From positions 1 to 41,256 of the forward strand of contig SGPM01000251.1 in the NCBI GenBank assembly GCA_004802725.1: a stretch of DNA of 41,256 bases. The letters are read 5' to 3'. Source of the stretch: Antrodiella citrinella (lineage: Eukaryota; Basidiomycota; Agaricomycetes; Polyporales; Steccherinaceae). Positions 31,778-41,256 of this stretch are shown in pieces. Position 1 is the first letter of the stretch. The number at the start of each line of letters is the position of its first letter. The notes under the pieces were generated by a model. It was not told where the DNA came from. It did no database searches and saw only the letters and a program-made list of their open reading frames with translations. Both the position numbers and the translations under genes were made by a program.

Positions 31778-34700
31778 TTAAGCAACTGCGTCCACTACAT
31801 AAAGAACTTGCTGTGGTCTCACGAATAGCCCTCGCGTTTCTGAATTCGACACGTCTGAAACTGCAGGGGACACACTCCTCAGCCGCTTCGCCCTCTCGAC
31901 ACTGAGTTGGTCGCCTTCACGCTTCAGGTTGCTATGACCGCTCACATTACTTGTCCAGTCAATGCGGCGCCGTCTAGACGACTGTTCCTCGCCGTACTCC
32001 CAATCCGACGGGCTCCCTATATCGAAATACCGCACCCCATCCCACGTCCCATCGTTCCACTGTTGCCCGTCAAGTTTGTCGTCGTCCCAATTATCGCTCA
32101 CCGGGACCTCAACTCCTACCCATGGACCAGCTTGACCTTCGACTTCCCCAATATATCGCGCGTAGGCTCTGAAGCGTGCTCTCTTCGACGAGATGATACA
32201 TGGAATGCCGATGTCCAACGTCGACCCGCGCGGAACAACGGATGGGTCCTTCGCTGCCAAGTCGACCGTAGACTCGGTGACAGTATCTCCCGATGACTTG
32301 CGCTTCAGAGAGGGCTTGAGCGTGGAGGAGCTGCTTGGCTGTTCGGATCGATGGGCATGCGACAATCCAACTGGAGTCTTCTTGGTTCGTGCGAGAGAGT
32401 CTTTCGAGGGATGGACGCTGAGACGCGGGGATGGTGGAGGAGGAGGTCTCTTACGAGCCATTGCAGACGTCGCAGAAGTTGTGGAACGTATGGATGTCGA
32501 AGACGGTGTCCTCCGAATGATCGGCGTCAGTTTCGTGGAGTCGGAGGGGGAAGACGCGCCCGGTCGCTTGTTCTTGACGGCTGAAGATGACTTGGTAGTT
32601 GCAGTAGAAGTTGGACGAGAGCGCACAACTCGTGGTGTGGATGTCCCCGTAGTCTTGACACTAGTCGTTGAGTGAGTTGACGCAGCAGACAGCCGACGTG
32701 ACCGTGTTGTTGAGCTGGGCGGTATTTCGGATTTCGCGGTCGCGAATGTCGTGGAAACGCCGTCACTAGTGGTGGAAGATAATGTTGATGAGGGTCTACC
32801 AGTCGATGAGACGGGTCTCAGAGTTGAAGGACCAGCAGCGGACTTGCGTAGAGTCGACGCCCGAGACTGAGTTGATTTGACGGAAGCGGCCAAAGACCGC
32901 GGCCTGGGGCTTTCCCCAGTTGACAATGAGTTTGAAATAGTACGACGTGTGGTACCCGACGCGTGCGTGGTAGTCGACCTAGTTGACTCCGAAACTGATA
33001 CGGATGAAGAGGGTAGATGCGGCGTGAGTTTAGAATCGGGACGAGGACTAGTGATACTGAGTGTCGGCGCTCGCGAAATCGTTGTTTTTGTGGTGACAGT
33101 TGACCGCACTGATGCAGCAGACGATTTTGGGGCATCTACCGGTTTCGAAGCATGTCGACTGATAACACTGGTGCGCAGCGAATGCATGCTTCCTGTCTCG
33201 TTCTCTTCCGGCTTGAAAACAGTTGAGCGAACACCAAGCCTAGTGGGAGTGCCTGGCTTCGGAGGAACAGTGGCAGTAGGTGGACTAAACAAATCCTCAA
33301 TGGGAACCTCGACCTCTGAAATTGAGCAGAAGTCGCTGTCGTCAATATCGGCGAATGCAATAAGAGCGTGCCAGACGCACCGTGGCTGATTTCCTTCAAA
33401 GCCCAACCATCCAGAGAATCGAATCCGCCCACTTGCTTCACTCCAATCCATCGTTTCCGCAGCCATCGGATGACGTCCATACGGGTTTGTTCCACTTGTA
33501 CGCGTATATGTGATGTAGAAGGTAACATTGTCGCATCTGTTTCCGTTGGATGAGGCCGCAGAAGGATGGAAGAAACAAGAGTCTGTCGAGTTGTTAGAAG
33601 AAAACCTGAGAACATTGCCGTGTAGCGTACCTGGTATAGCGTTCCTGCATTCCCCTCACCGATACCCCTCCTGACGCTATCCATGACCCATTCCACCTTA
33701 TCCGAGTCCTCAAAGCGTGCCCCGTCTGACTCCATGATTTCCATCCATTCCGATTGATCAAAGCAACTCTCTGCTTGGGCGCATAACACCTCGTCGATAA
33801 CCTTCCTTGCGTGCAGCACCATATCCCGTACAACATCTGCCCATGACTCTATGACAGAATTCAATCTCTGCATGGCATCATGGGACGCGAACAGCAGGGG
33901 AAATATGTTCAGAGGGTTGGTACGCTTCGCAAGTCCTTTCAATAGGCCGTCGCGTGTCTTCTGAGGCAGCCGTGCAAATTCAGGCGTACACCATCCATCC
34001 CCGAAAAGGCCAACCAGTGCCCGACGCGAACCACGCTCGAGATGGGGGTTCTTGACGTCGTCCATAAGAGAAAACTCGAGGACTCTGGGTGCCCGTCGAG
34101 CGCACTGACGACAACGACAGCCTCCTACGCCCCATTTCCCCGCCGTGATCCGTTCATATTCTGAGAACTCCAGGAAAGCATGAAAGAGGCCGTGCATCAT
34201 CTCCTGGACGATGCGGGCCTGCACCTCGTCATAGAGTGTATCCAATGATAAATAAGTTGCGGAGCGCATAATGTGGAAAGCAGTGTCCAGGTCGAAAGTT
34301 CGATGAGAGAAAACCAGAGTTCCGGTATAGATGAATCCGAGGGTGAAGTGCAGAGAGGCCGGGGTAAACGGCGGTGAGGGTAAATTGAGAGTGAAGGGTT
34401 CGTCTGGTTTTTGCGAGACACCCCACTTGATGAGCTGGGTATGGAAGTAGGGAGAACGTGAGATGAGCATGAACCGATGTGACGAGAAGATGGCTGTCGT
34501 GCTATCGGGATTGCCAGACGAGGTCGAAAAGACACCGGTGAGGGCAATCTTGACATCGGAGTACAGTCGCGATCGCCACATGAAGACAAGGTCCTTTCGC
34601 AACTTGTCTACACGTGCTTCCTCCGCATCGCCCTCTTCACGGCTCTCCGAGGTGTCAAACAGGAACTCGAATGCTTCTCCAAAACCCTTGCCGGTGTAGA

Positions 34701-35231
34701 GATACTCCAACTCATTGGAAAAGAGCACGGGATTAATGGAAGTGGGAAGACGCAGAAGTGCGCCCGTCCCTGTTGACGGCGCTGGAGAAGCTGCACGGTT
34801 GAAGGGAGACGGTGATCGGGAGACGGGCGGATAGTCTACTCCGAGGCTGAGGGAGAATGTGGACTGTGCTGGGAGCGTGCCTATTGGAGAAGACGAGTAC
34901 GGGTTGGGCGACGTCGGGGGAGGCGGGCGGAAGGCAAAGTATCGGGCCTGGAAGCTTGGCGGCGCACGAGCATACACAATTGCTGACGATAGAGGTAAGC
35001 ATTGAAACTGGATGGTTCAACGAGAGCACCATGCGCACCTTTATGACCCCAAACCTCGTCGACGTCGCCGGTGGTGACCAGGTTGTCGTTCATGAGCTCC
35101 CAAACGACATCCGGAAAGCGATCTTTTGCATGATCGAAGAGAGCCTGCAAATCACTCTGCCAGGCGAGCGTCGAGTTTCGTGTAGCCTCGAGCAACGCTG
35201 GAGGGGTGTTGGATGTGGGAGAGGAGGCCAT
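31778..35231 (-). CDS. BTB/POZ plus CAP-Gly domain protein, probable microtubule-associated adaptor
   Basis: ATG 35231 opens MASSPTSNTPPALLEATRNS. An intron (about 35040-34986) joins WGHK to AIVYARAPPSFQ. A BTB/POZ-like fold follows at about 34600-34240 (YSDVKIALTG, SSHRFMLISRSPYFHTQL, HFTLGFIYTGTL), then a helical region and a cysteine cluster (GCRCRQCARR). Introns near 33631-33585 (LYQ-TLVSS) and 33397-33335 (KEISH-EVEVPIEDLF) lead into about 280 residues of basic Ser/Thr/Pro/Arg-rich linker. It contains an SEIP motif (DNA 32720-32731), matching the SxIP end-binding consensus. Near the C-terminus is a CAP-Gly-like domain (YIGEVEGQAGPWVGVEVP, then WNDGTWDGVRYFDI); the canonical GKNDG is reduced to NDG. 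Stop TAA at 31780-31778. About 1095 residues. BTB domains dimerise or recruit Cul3; CAP-Gly binds EEY/F tails of tubulin or EB1. The combined role is inference. Confidence 0.85.
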
Positions 35232-35493
35232 GGGTACGCGGGACGGGAGCAAGGACGACGACAGAACAGGAAGAACAAAAGGAGAGACAGTAGCGAGAGC
35301 AGGATTATTATTGTATATTGGAGATGGGTATCGTGCCGACAAGGCTAGGAGACGGAAGAGAGGGCGTGGACGCTGCGAGGAACAGCGAGCAATGGCCAAA
35401 GGGTGATGCCAATTGTCTCTCGCCGACGTCGGGCGGCAACAAGCCACGCGTATCACTTTCGCACACTCTCGATAATAAAACAACAACATATCT

Positions 35494-37135
35494 CTACATC
35501 CATGGGTCAAACAATATTTTGCCACACCGACCCTTGTCGAATGCCTCGTACGCGTCCACCGCCGAGTCAAAGCTCACTACTTTCTCGATCAAGCTCGCCG
35601 TCTCCCCCACGCCTCCAAACACGTCTTGTCGTTTCAATAAAATGCTCGCGGCAGTCGGGAACATGCTCCTCACAGGACACCGCCCGAAATCGAAAGACAC
35701 GTTCTTGTCGTACACCTCTCTTCCCGTGAGCGGAAGCTGCGGGGCTTGGTGCACTCCGACAGAGCTGATCAGCCCGAACGGCCCTACCAGTTCGTATGCC
35801 AGACTGAGCGCGCTGTTGTTGCCCACAATCTGTACACAGTATCAGTAATCATGGGGAGCATTGGTAAAAGCCCCACCGACCTCTAGAACCGCGTTACAGC
35901 CGATGCCATTCGTCCATAGTGCGACAGTGTCCTTCGCCTCAGGAATGTCTGCAACTTTGACTGTGTCCACCTTGGTACTCGGCGACATCGCTGCTAGTAC
36001 AGCTTGCATCTTCTCTCTCCGTGAGGGGTTCATGTCGACAGCAACAATCCTGTAGTCGATCCCGTGTACATCGGACAGCAACTCCAACAAGCTGACAGTC
36101 GCGCACTACGTGTATCCAATAAGCCTGGGACATGGCAAGAGACCAAACCGACTTACTACACCCACAGGCCCTAGGCCGACTACAGCCAGTGTGAGTGTCC
36201 TGTCCTGCAACGAAAGCGTTGTAGGCTGAGACGAGGCTACGGCGTCAGGGAGGTAGGAATTGAATGGATAGGGCACCCCGTTTATGAACGGTGAGATCTT
36301 GGGATGCTGTAGTGCCTGCAACACAGCAAACACACCGGTGGGTAGGATATCCGCCAGAAGCAATAGCGAGCTGTCTGTGATCACTTGGTCCTGCCCGGAC
36401 GAAAGCGAGGACGTGATCGAGTCGACCTTGAACAGGGTACCCCCTGCCTTGGGTACTCGGACATATTGCGCTTGTCCTCCAGGCAGGTTCGGGATACCAA
36501 ATAGCTGAGAATGGATACATCGACATGTCACTCCACGACGACAAAACCTTGAAAAGGGCCGAGATGATGAGCCATTTGAGGGGATCATTGGAGGTAAGGC
36601 TTACTGGCATTCACCGCAAGAGATGGTGAAGGGGGAGACAACCTTGTCTCCGATCCTAAGAGTGGCATATAGCTCTGGGCGTCCTTGTGAGGTTGGAGTG
36701 AAGCTAGGGCCTAGCGCTACTACTTCTCCAACGAATTCGTGGCCGCAGACCAATCTACACCAGCGAGTCGGAGATGTTCATACAAAAGCTGGGTGGGATG
36801 ATTCTGGCACATACGGATCGTGTACATCCTCGTGTCCTCTGTACACATGAAGATCACTTCCACATAACCCAGAGAGCTATCAGAGCACGGATGGTAAATA
36901 AACATAGTGTTGCTGTGAATGGAACATACCTTGATCTTGACAATCGCGTCATCAGGATGCAAGATACTGCGAAAGACATTATCAGCATTCGTCTTGGAGT
37001 GTATCTGCAGGCCTATGTCTGCAGATCTAGTTCGCGAAGAGCTGACTTGGGCACTGGGATTGTCTCGACGCGAATGTCGTATGCAGGTGGGTACCAGAGA
37101 ACCGCGCGTTGTGTTTTGGTCAATACCTCTGACAT
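35494..37135 (-). CDS. Zinc-dependent medium-chain alcohol dehydrogenase family protein
   Basis: An NAD(P)-dependent oxidoreductase of the MDR family. ATG 37135 opens MSEVLTKTQRAVLWYPPAY. Introns join VP-NILHPDDAIVKIK, then LSGLCGSDLHVYRGHEDVHDP, then LVCGHEFVGEVVALG: the catalytic zinc Cys in GLCGSD and the GHE pair. The structural zinc cluster is spliced as CGECQFCRRGVTCRC. The Rossmann part follows: TLAVVGLGPVGV (GxGxxG) to LLELLSDVHGIDYRIVAVDMN, GIGCNAVLEVVGNNSAL, GLISSVGVHQ, SFDFGRCPVRSMFP and GRCGKILFDPWM, stop TAG at 35496-35494. About 415 residues, six to seven exons. The substrate is unknown. Family members act on formaldehyde-glutathione, threonine, polyols and other alcohols. A 13-bp palindrome lies about 60 bp upstream of the ATG. 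Confidence 0.9.
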
Positions 37136-37904
37136 GGTGGACGTAGAGGACAAGTGCCCCGGACCGCCTCAGGCCGTCAGTTCTTCATGATCTTCAAGTT
37201 GAACTTGTTCATCTTACTGCTGCTAGGAATCACAACACGTGCTGTTTCTTCGGTCGGAGTTGCGCACGGACACCACTGCCATGAAGCTGTGACTGCCGAT
37301 ACCTAAGAAGTCGACAGCCACGTACGAAATGCCCGCGAACACTACCTAGCGATGTTACACTAAGTAGGATACTTGCACAATTCCACATCAGGATCTGATA
37401 GTTGTGATACGTAGGTCTCTGTGGGCTCCTGACTCCACGTACATCAACGGAGAGTTCCATGTAAGCAGCGACACCGACAACATCATGTTCATAGTTGTAT
37501 TACGCCGCCTCTAGCTTTGGGTCTCAGAATGTAAGCTTCCCCAGTTGTCATTTTGCTCGCGCTCATGCGCCTATCCTCAGTCGGCTATCTTCTTGACGAA
37601 ATCTCCAATAACTGATGTTAGGACCAAGAGTCAACCAGCACGTGTCACCGACACCAACACTTGTACTCCGTGGACCGTCTCCTGGCGGTCCACTCGCCGC
37701 AGAACTCTCATTACTTTCTTGTCCATCCCCACCTTCATTTGCGACAAGACTGTCTTGGAGGATCAGCACCATGCTCACCAGCATTGAGCAATTGGTACAG
37801 GACAGGTGATATCAATTACATTTAATGAATACAGTACTTGCTATGCAACAGAATGTCAGAAAGTGAACACGGTGAATCAGCCTACAACCCTCCACCAAGA
37901 CAGG
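37136..37904. other. Intergenic stretch, 769 bp
   Basis: Contains the dehydrogenase promoter and the 3' side of the coiled-coil gene. A minus-strand frame at 37563-37784 is Ser/Gly/Pro-rich with no domain. I see no RNA gene or repeat apart from the palindrome at 37195-37207. Confidence 0.45.
37195..37207. promoter_or_regulatory. 13-bp perfect palindrome upstream of the dehydrogenase gene
   Basis: CAAGTT-G-AACTTG, two 6-bp half-sites around one base, 60 bp before the ATG at 37135. Size and symmetry fit a site for a dimeric regulator, but no protein can be assigned. Confidence 0.35.
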
Positions 37905-38647
37905 CTACTCGAAGCCGTTCGGGGCTTCACCAAATATAAATTGATATGTATCGATGAATATGTGTCTTTCGCCAAAACCAAGAGTGTCAATTGTGGGCGC
38001 GAGCAAGTGGGGATCTTTGGGGTGTACACTGTCATTCCCGGCGAGGCGATACTGGTCGACCATAGTTTGCTGAATGAGGGCTCTAAGCGCGACAGAGTTC
38101 ATTCTCAACGGATTGTCAGGAAGTTTCACCTGAATGTCGATGACGATCTGATCATAGCTTTTGTTGCGCTCAAGATCGGACCAGTTGTTGTATTCGGGAA
38201 AGAGTTTGAGAATTTTGAGTCTCGCCATGTCGAGAAGCGAGCGGCGGCATATATTGTGAACGAGTGGTTGGAACTTGAAATGAAGTAAGTACACATGCAT
38301 ATAAGAAAGAGTGAATGAGCTCACCCTGGTCATATTAGCCTGAAGGTTTGCAACCGTCTTTTTCAGACTCGCAATATCCTCTTCAGAACGCGCCTTCTCT
38401 TCATCAGAACGCGCCTTCTCTTCATCATAACGCGCCTTCTCTTCATCAGAACGCGCCTTCTCTTCATCATAACGCGCCTTCTCTTGATTATGACGCTGCT
38501 GCATGTCCTGCATCGCTATGTAAAGACTTTCGATGGTCATGACAGGGGGTTCAGGAGGAGCAGCTGTGGTCAGGTCAGTCTAAGGACATGTACGTAGAAA
38601 GCATAGAACATACCGCGCTCCGCACGAAGTCCGGGAATGTTGTTCAT
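37905..38647 (-). CDS. Small coiled-coil protein with 7-residue repeats, unknown function
   Basis: ATG 38647 opens MNNIPGLRAER. An intron (donor GTATGT at about 38613) joins to AAPPEPPVMTIESLYIAMQD. A highly charged coiled coil follows, with EKARSDE/EKARYDE heptads encoded by a 21-bp DNA repeat (38385-38489), then IASLKKTVANLQANMTR. A second intron (about 38334-38284) leads in phase to FQPLVHNICRRSLLDMARLK. A C-terminal domain of about 120 residues follows (LKLFPEYNNWSDLERN; NPLRMNSVALRALIQQTMVDQYRLAGNDSVHP), ending IFGEAPNGFE at a stop at 37907-37905. About 210 residues. I recall Agaricomycete hypothetical proteins of similar layout (coiled coil then a helical domain with a H/D-P end) but no named family. 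Expressed status is unproven. Confidence 0.6.
38385..38489. repeat. Five 21-bp in-frame tandem repeats
   Basis: Units at 38385-38405, 38406-38426, 38427-38447, 38448-38468 and 38469-38489 differ only at the second base (AGAACG or ATAACG) and at the end of the last copy. The order is AG, AG, AT, AG, AT, coding on the minus strand for the EKAR(S/Y)DE heptad. Confidence 0.9.
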
Positions 38648-39146
38648 GGTGTTGGGAAGCCCTCGATGTCGTTGTATAACAGTAACTCCTGTTAGTGTGT
38701 GTTATGGCAGGCATCGCTTAGGCGCCCGTCCCCTGAGTTGCATTTATTTACTGTAAGTACATATATAACTGACTTATGTACGCCATAGACTACTTAAAGC
38801 AGTTCATATACTATCGAGTGCGTATACCTTCGTACGTTCATTCCTCTGTTTGACAATATCCAAGCTCGGGATCAACCATTTCAGGTTCGCCAGTGGTTAA
38901 GCTCACACTCAGTCTCTAGTACGTATGCCTGCTAAACCGCATGTCGTTTCCGTCTTGTGCGTACTCTTTCAATACAACTACGCACAGAACTATCTCTCAG
39001 ATGATATGGGTTGAGCCATGTTATTGCGAAAGAGTTCAGTATACATGTCCATTGTTCGATCAAAGCAACGTTACTTCTATTCGTGAGTATCATCCATAAA
39101 TCACCCCAACGCACGATCCGCACCAACACAAGACAAACAGACGAGA
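38648..39146. other. Intergenic stretch, 499 bp
   Basis: Between the start of the coiled-coil gene and the 3' end of the Chs4/Skt5-like gene. AT-richer than its neighbours; no gene, RNA or repeat recognised. Confidence 0.5.
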
Positions 39147-41256
39147 TCACATCACCACGCAACCCTCGTCCTCCACCTTCGTACCCGCGATCCCCATTTC
39201 CGCGAACGTCTGCGGTCCCGGCGGTCTCGGCGACGCTGCGGGACCACCACCACCTCCTTGCCCGGGGAACCCAGGACCTCCATCAGGCGCAGGTGTCTTC
39301 CCCGTCCTCCGTAGCGGCGGGGTGCCCGCTGGCGTCGGAGAGTTCGGNNTACCAGGACGCGGGCCCGGCGCAGAGCCGGAGCCGGGGTCCATGAGGGAGT
39401 ACCGCGGCGCGTTCGCGAAGGGGCGTTGACCGCCTGGTGCAGGTGAACCTGGATGCGAACCCGGCGGTGGGCCTTGAGGTTGGGGTTGTGAAGGCTGAGA
39501 GGAGCGTAAACGGGGGTTCGTGGAGTTGCCAGAATTCCCCGGACCGGGGAGGGGTTGTTGGGGGAATGGAGCGCCATGAGGGGCGGGATGTTGAGGCATC
39601 GACGAACCAGGGAGAGGCTGCTGACCGCCTTTGGGACTCGCCCCAGGTGTACGCAAGCCATCCACAGCAGGTAACCGCGCAGGCCGTCCCATATCCGGCG
39701 GTGAGCTCGTCACGTTTGCTGAATCGCTGTAGGCTGCCGCTCTGGACGACCCTGCCACAGCATTGGGCGCAGGCCGACCCATGAGCGAGTTCTTCCGCAC
39801 GTTCTCCATGATCTGCGTCGTCTGTGCTGCAGAGGAGCGGCCAGCGAACGCACCCGACGCATCGGAGCGCTGTTTCGCTTGTGTGCGTTTGCGTACGAGG
39901 GTGGAGTCCGTGAGGGTCTTGTGTTCGTCTCGGGAAAGAGCTTGAGGAGTAGGTTGCGATAGAGCCTGGAAACGTTCCTTCGCGTCGGCATTGCCGTGTT
40001 CTGCAGCCTAAAGCAAACGTGTCAGTCTTCGTATGTGTTCCAATAAATGTTGAACGTACCCTGGTGTACCACTTTCTTGCTGACTCAATATCTTTCGGGC
40101 CACCAACTCCCACCTCGGCGTAGTACCCCATCGCAAACTCTGCACTCGGCAAGCCCTTCCGCGCCGCCTTGTCCGCGAACGTCCACGCAAGACTTTCGTC
40201 CTTCTCAAACGACCCTTCCGCACCACACAAGAACCACTTGCTGAGGGCCATGTCCGCCTCGACCTCGCCCTGCTGACTTGCGAGCGAGTAGTATTGGACG
40301 CTGAGCAACGCGTCGAATGGGAAGGGTGGCGTAGCATATTCGTACGAGTGTCCAAGCTTGTATTGTGCTGGAGCAAAGTTGAGGTAGGCTGCGCGTTCCA
40401 GGTGCTTCCGCGCTTCAACGTGGGCGGTCGAGCCGGGAGGAATGAGAGGGTTGAAGAGGTAGGGTGGGAGCTGGATGTGCGAGAACTCGGCTAGGAGGAG
40501 AAGACCGTAAACGTAGGCGGGTTGAGGGACGTCGACGGAAGCGAGCGTTGCGGCGCGCTGTAAGAGCGGTAGCGCGATCTCGGGAGTGGAAGGGAGACCG
40601 AGCTGTCCCATCAGATGTGCCATGCCCATCCTCTAGAGCGTATCGTAAGAAGACGGAGAGCGTGAACATGAAGAGACCACTCACGTATAGACAACTCTCG
40701 ACACCGTGCTTGACCCCGCGATCGAAGCAGTCCCTCGCATGTCCCGCATCACCAAAGTTCTCATAATCCCTGCCGAGCTTGAACCACGCGGCATAATGGC
40801 CGCTCTTGGCAGCTTGCTCAAAGTCCCTGAACGCGGTCCTGGGGTTGTGGGGTACGACCTGGGGATAGGCACCCGAGGCTTCGCAAGTGGCGCGAAGGTA
40901 GATGGCCTCTGCTACATGGGGGGGCATGGGGCTGGGCATGGGCTGGGGCGAGGAGAGCTCGAGGATCAAGGGTATCGCGACATCCACGAGGCGTTGCAGC
41001 TGAGCGTCCCCGATGCGTACAGGCCCGACGGGGATGTCTGTAGAGTTGACGTTGGGTGCGTCTGCGCTGGAGGAGTGCAGCTGATGGGCGCGTTCGACGA
41101 GAGCGAGGACGTCCCTGGCCCAGGCAACTGCCTGAGGAGCGTGGCTAGGGTCGCGACCGGGTCGCTGGATGGCGGGAAGGGCGGCNGTGAGGATGGGGAT
41201 GGTGGGGAGCGGGACAGTGAGCGAGGGCTGGCCCATAGTAGCGGATGGCTGCCGGG
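39147..41256 (-). CDS. Chitin synthase regulatory factor Chs4/Skt5-like, Sel1 repeats and CaaX box (5' partial)
   Basis: In yeast Chs4/Skt5 activates and localises chitin synthase III at the bud neck. The frame is open to the right edge, with an internal ATG at 41236, so the N-terminus probably lies outside the window. Sel1-like helical repeats run from about 40870 to 40020: AFRDFEQAAKSGHYAAWFKLG, CFDRGVKHGVESCLYRMG, HLERAAYLNFAPAQYKLG, SLASQQGEVEADMALSKW, FADKAARKGLPSAEFAMGYY, ARKWYTRAAEHGNADAKERF. Introns: 40684-40633 (CLY-RMG) and about 40060-40011 (TR-AAEHG). The C-terminal 260 residues are Pro/Gly/Ser-rich and disordered. The protein ends DEGCVVM, a CaaX farnesylation signal as in yeast Skt5, stop at 39149-39147. 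Ambiguous bases at 39348-39349 and 41186 leave two residues unknown. Confidence 0.9.

Noticed and set aside
37563..37784. Possible small secreted protein on the minus strand
   Set aside because: No convincing signal peptide or cysteine pattern; Ser/Gly/Pro-rich chance frame.
1..41256. CRISPR arrays, operons or prokaryotic promoters
   Set aside because: The window is intron-rich fungal DNA; the only short tandem repeats are coding heptads, the hairpin array and a microsatellite.

Overview
The window looks like nuclear DNA from a filamentous basidiomycete, most likely an Agaricomycete. Coding sequences are broken by many short introns (about 48-65 nt) with GT(A/G)(A/C)G donors and CAG/TAG acceptors. 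The recognisable proteins are fungal: a Num1/ApsA cortical anchor, a Chs4/Skt5 chitin synthase activator, Atp10, and a DDE transposase of a type I recall as common in basidiomycetes. Gene models were built by eye from splice signals and family conservation, so exon edges are good to a few bases where stated and approximate elsewhere. There is no operon structure.

Left accessory part (1-5240): two small unrecognised minus-strand genes (one cut by the window edge), a tandem array of about 50-bp units with small hairpins, a strand-asymmetric CGGA-rich tract, a decayed plus-strand DDE transposase whose first two catalytic Asp are replaced by Asn, and a 143-bp MITE-like element with perfect 40-bp inverted repeats and a TA target duplication.

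Middle conserved part (5240-22870), mostly minus strand: Sec24 (COPII coat), a C2H2 zinc-finger protein, an L-fuconate dehydratase/ENOSF1-type enolase-superfamily enzyme, a very long Num1/ApsA-like cortical anchor with a PH domain, and a class I cyclic-nucleotide phosphodiesterase. The last is divergent from the plus-strand snRNP core protein SmD1 gene across a 341-bp shared promoter.

Right part (22870-41256): a 2-kb stretch with only a broken ORF, then Atp10 (plus). Next come two tandem low-specificity L-threonine aldolase genes (minus) separated by a disrupted F-box-like gene (plus) and a tRNA-like scrap. They are followed by a BTB plus CAP-Gly protein, a zinc-dependent medium-chain alcohol dehydrogenase, a small coiled-coil protein with a 21-bp tandem repeat, and a 5'-truncated Chs4/Skt5 chitin synthase regulator ending in a CaaX box.

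The genes do not form one pathway. Several touch secretion, cell cortex and cytoskeleton (Sec24, Num1, BTB/CAP-Gly, Chs4), which is probably coincidence. The least ordinary signals are the hairpin array at 1690-2005, the LC8-like QT motif series in Num1, the BTB/CAP-Gly/SxIP combination, and the young MITE.
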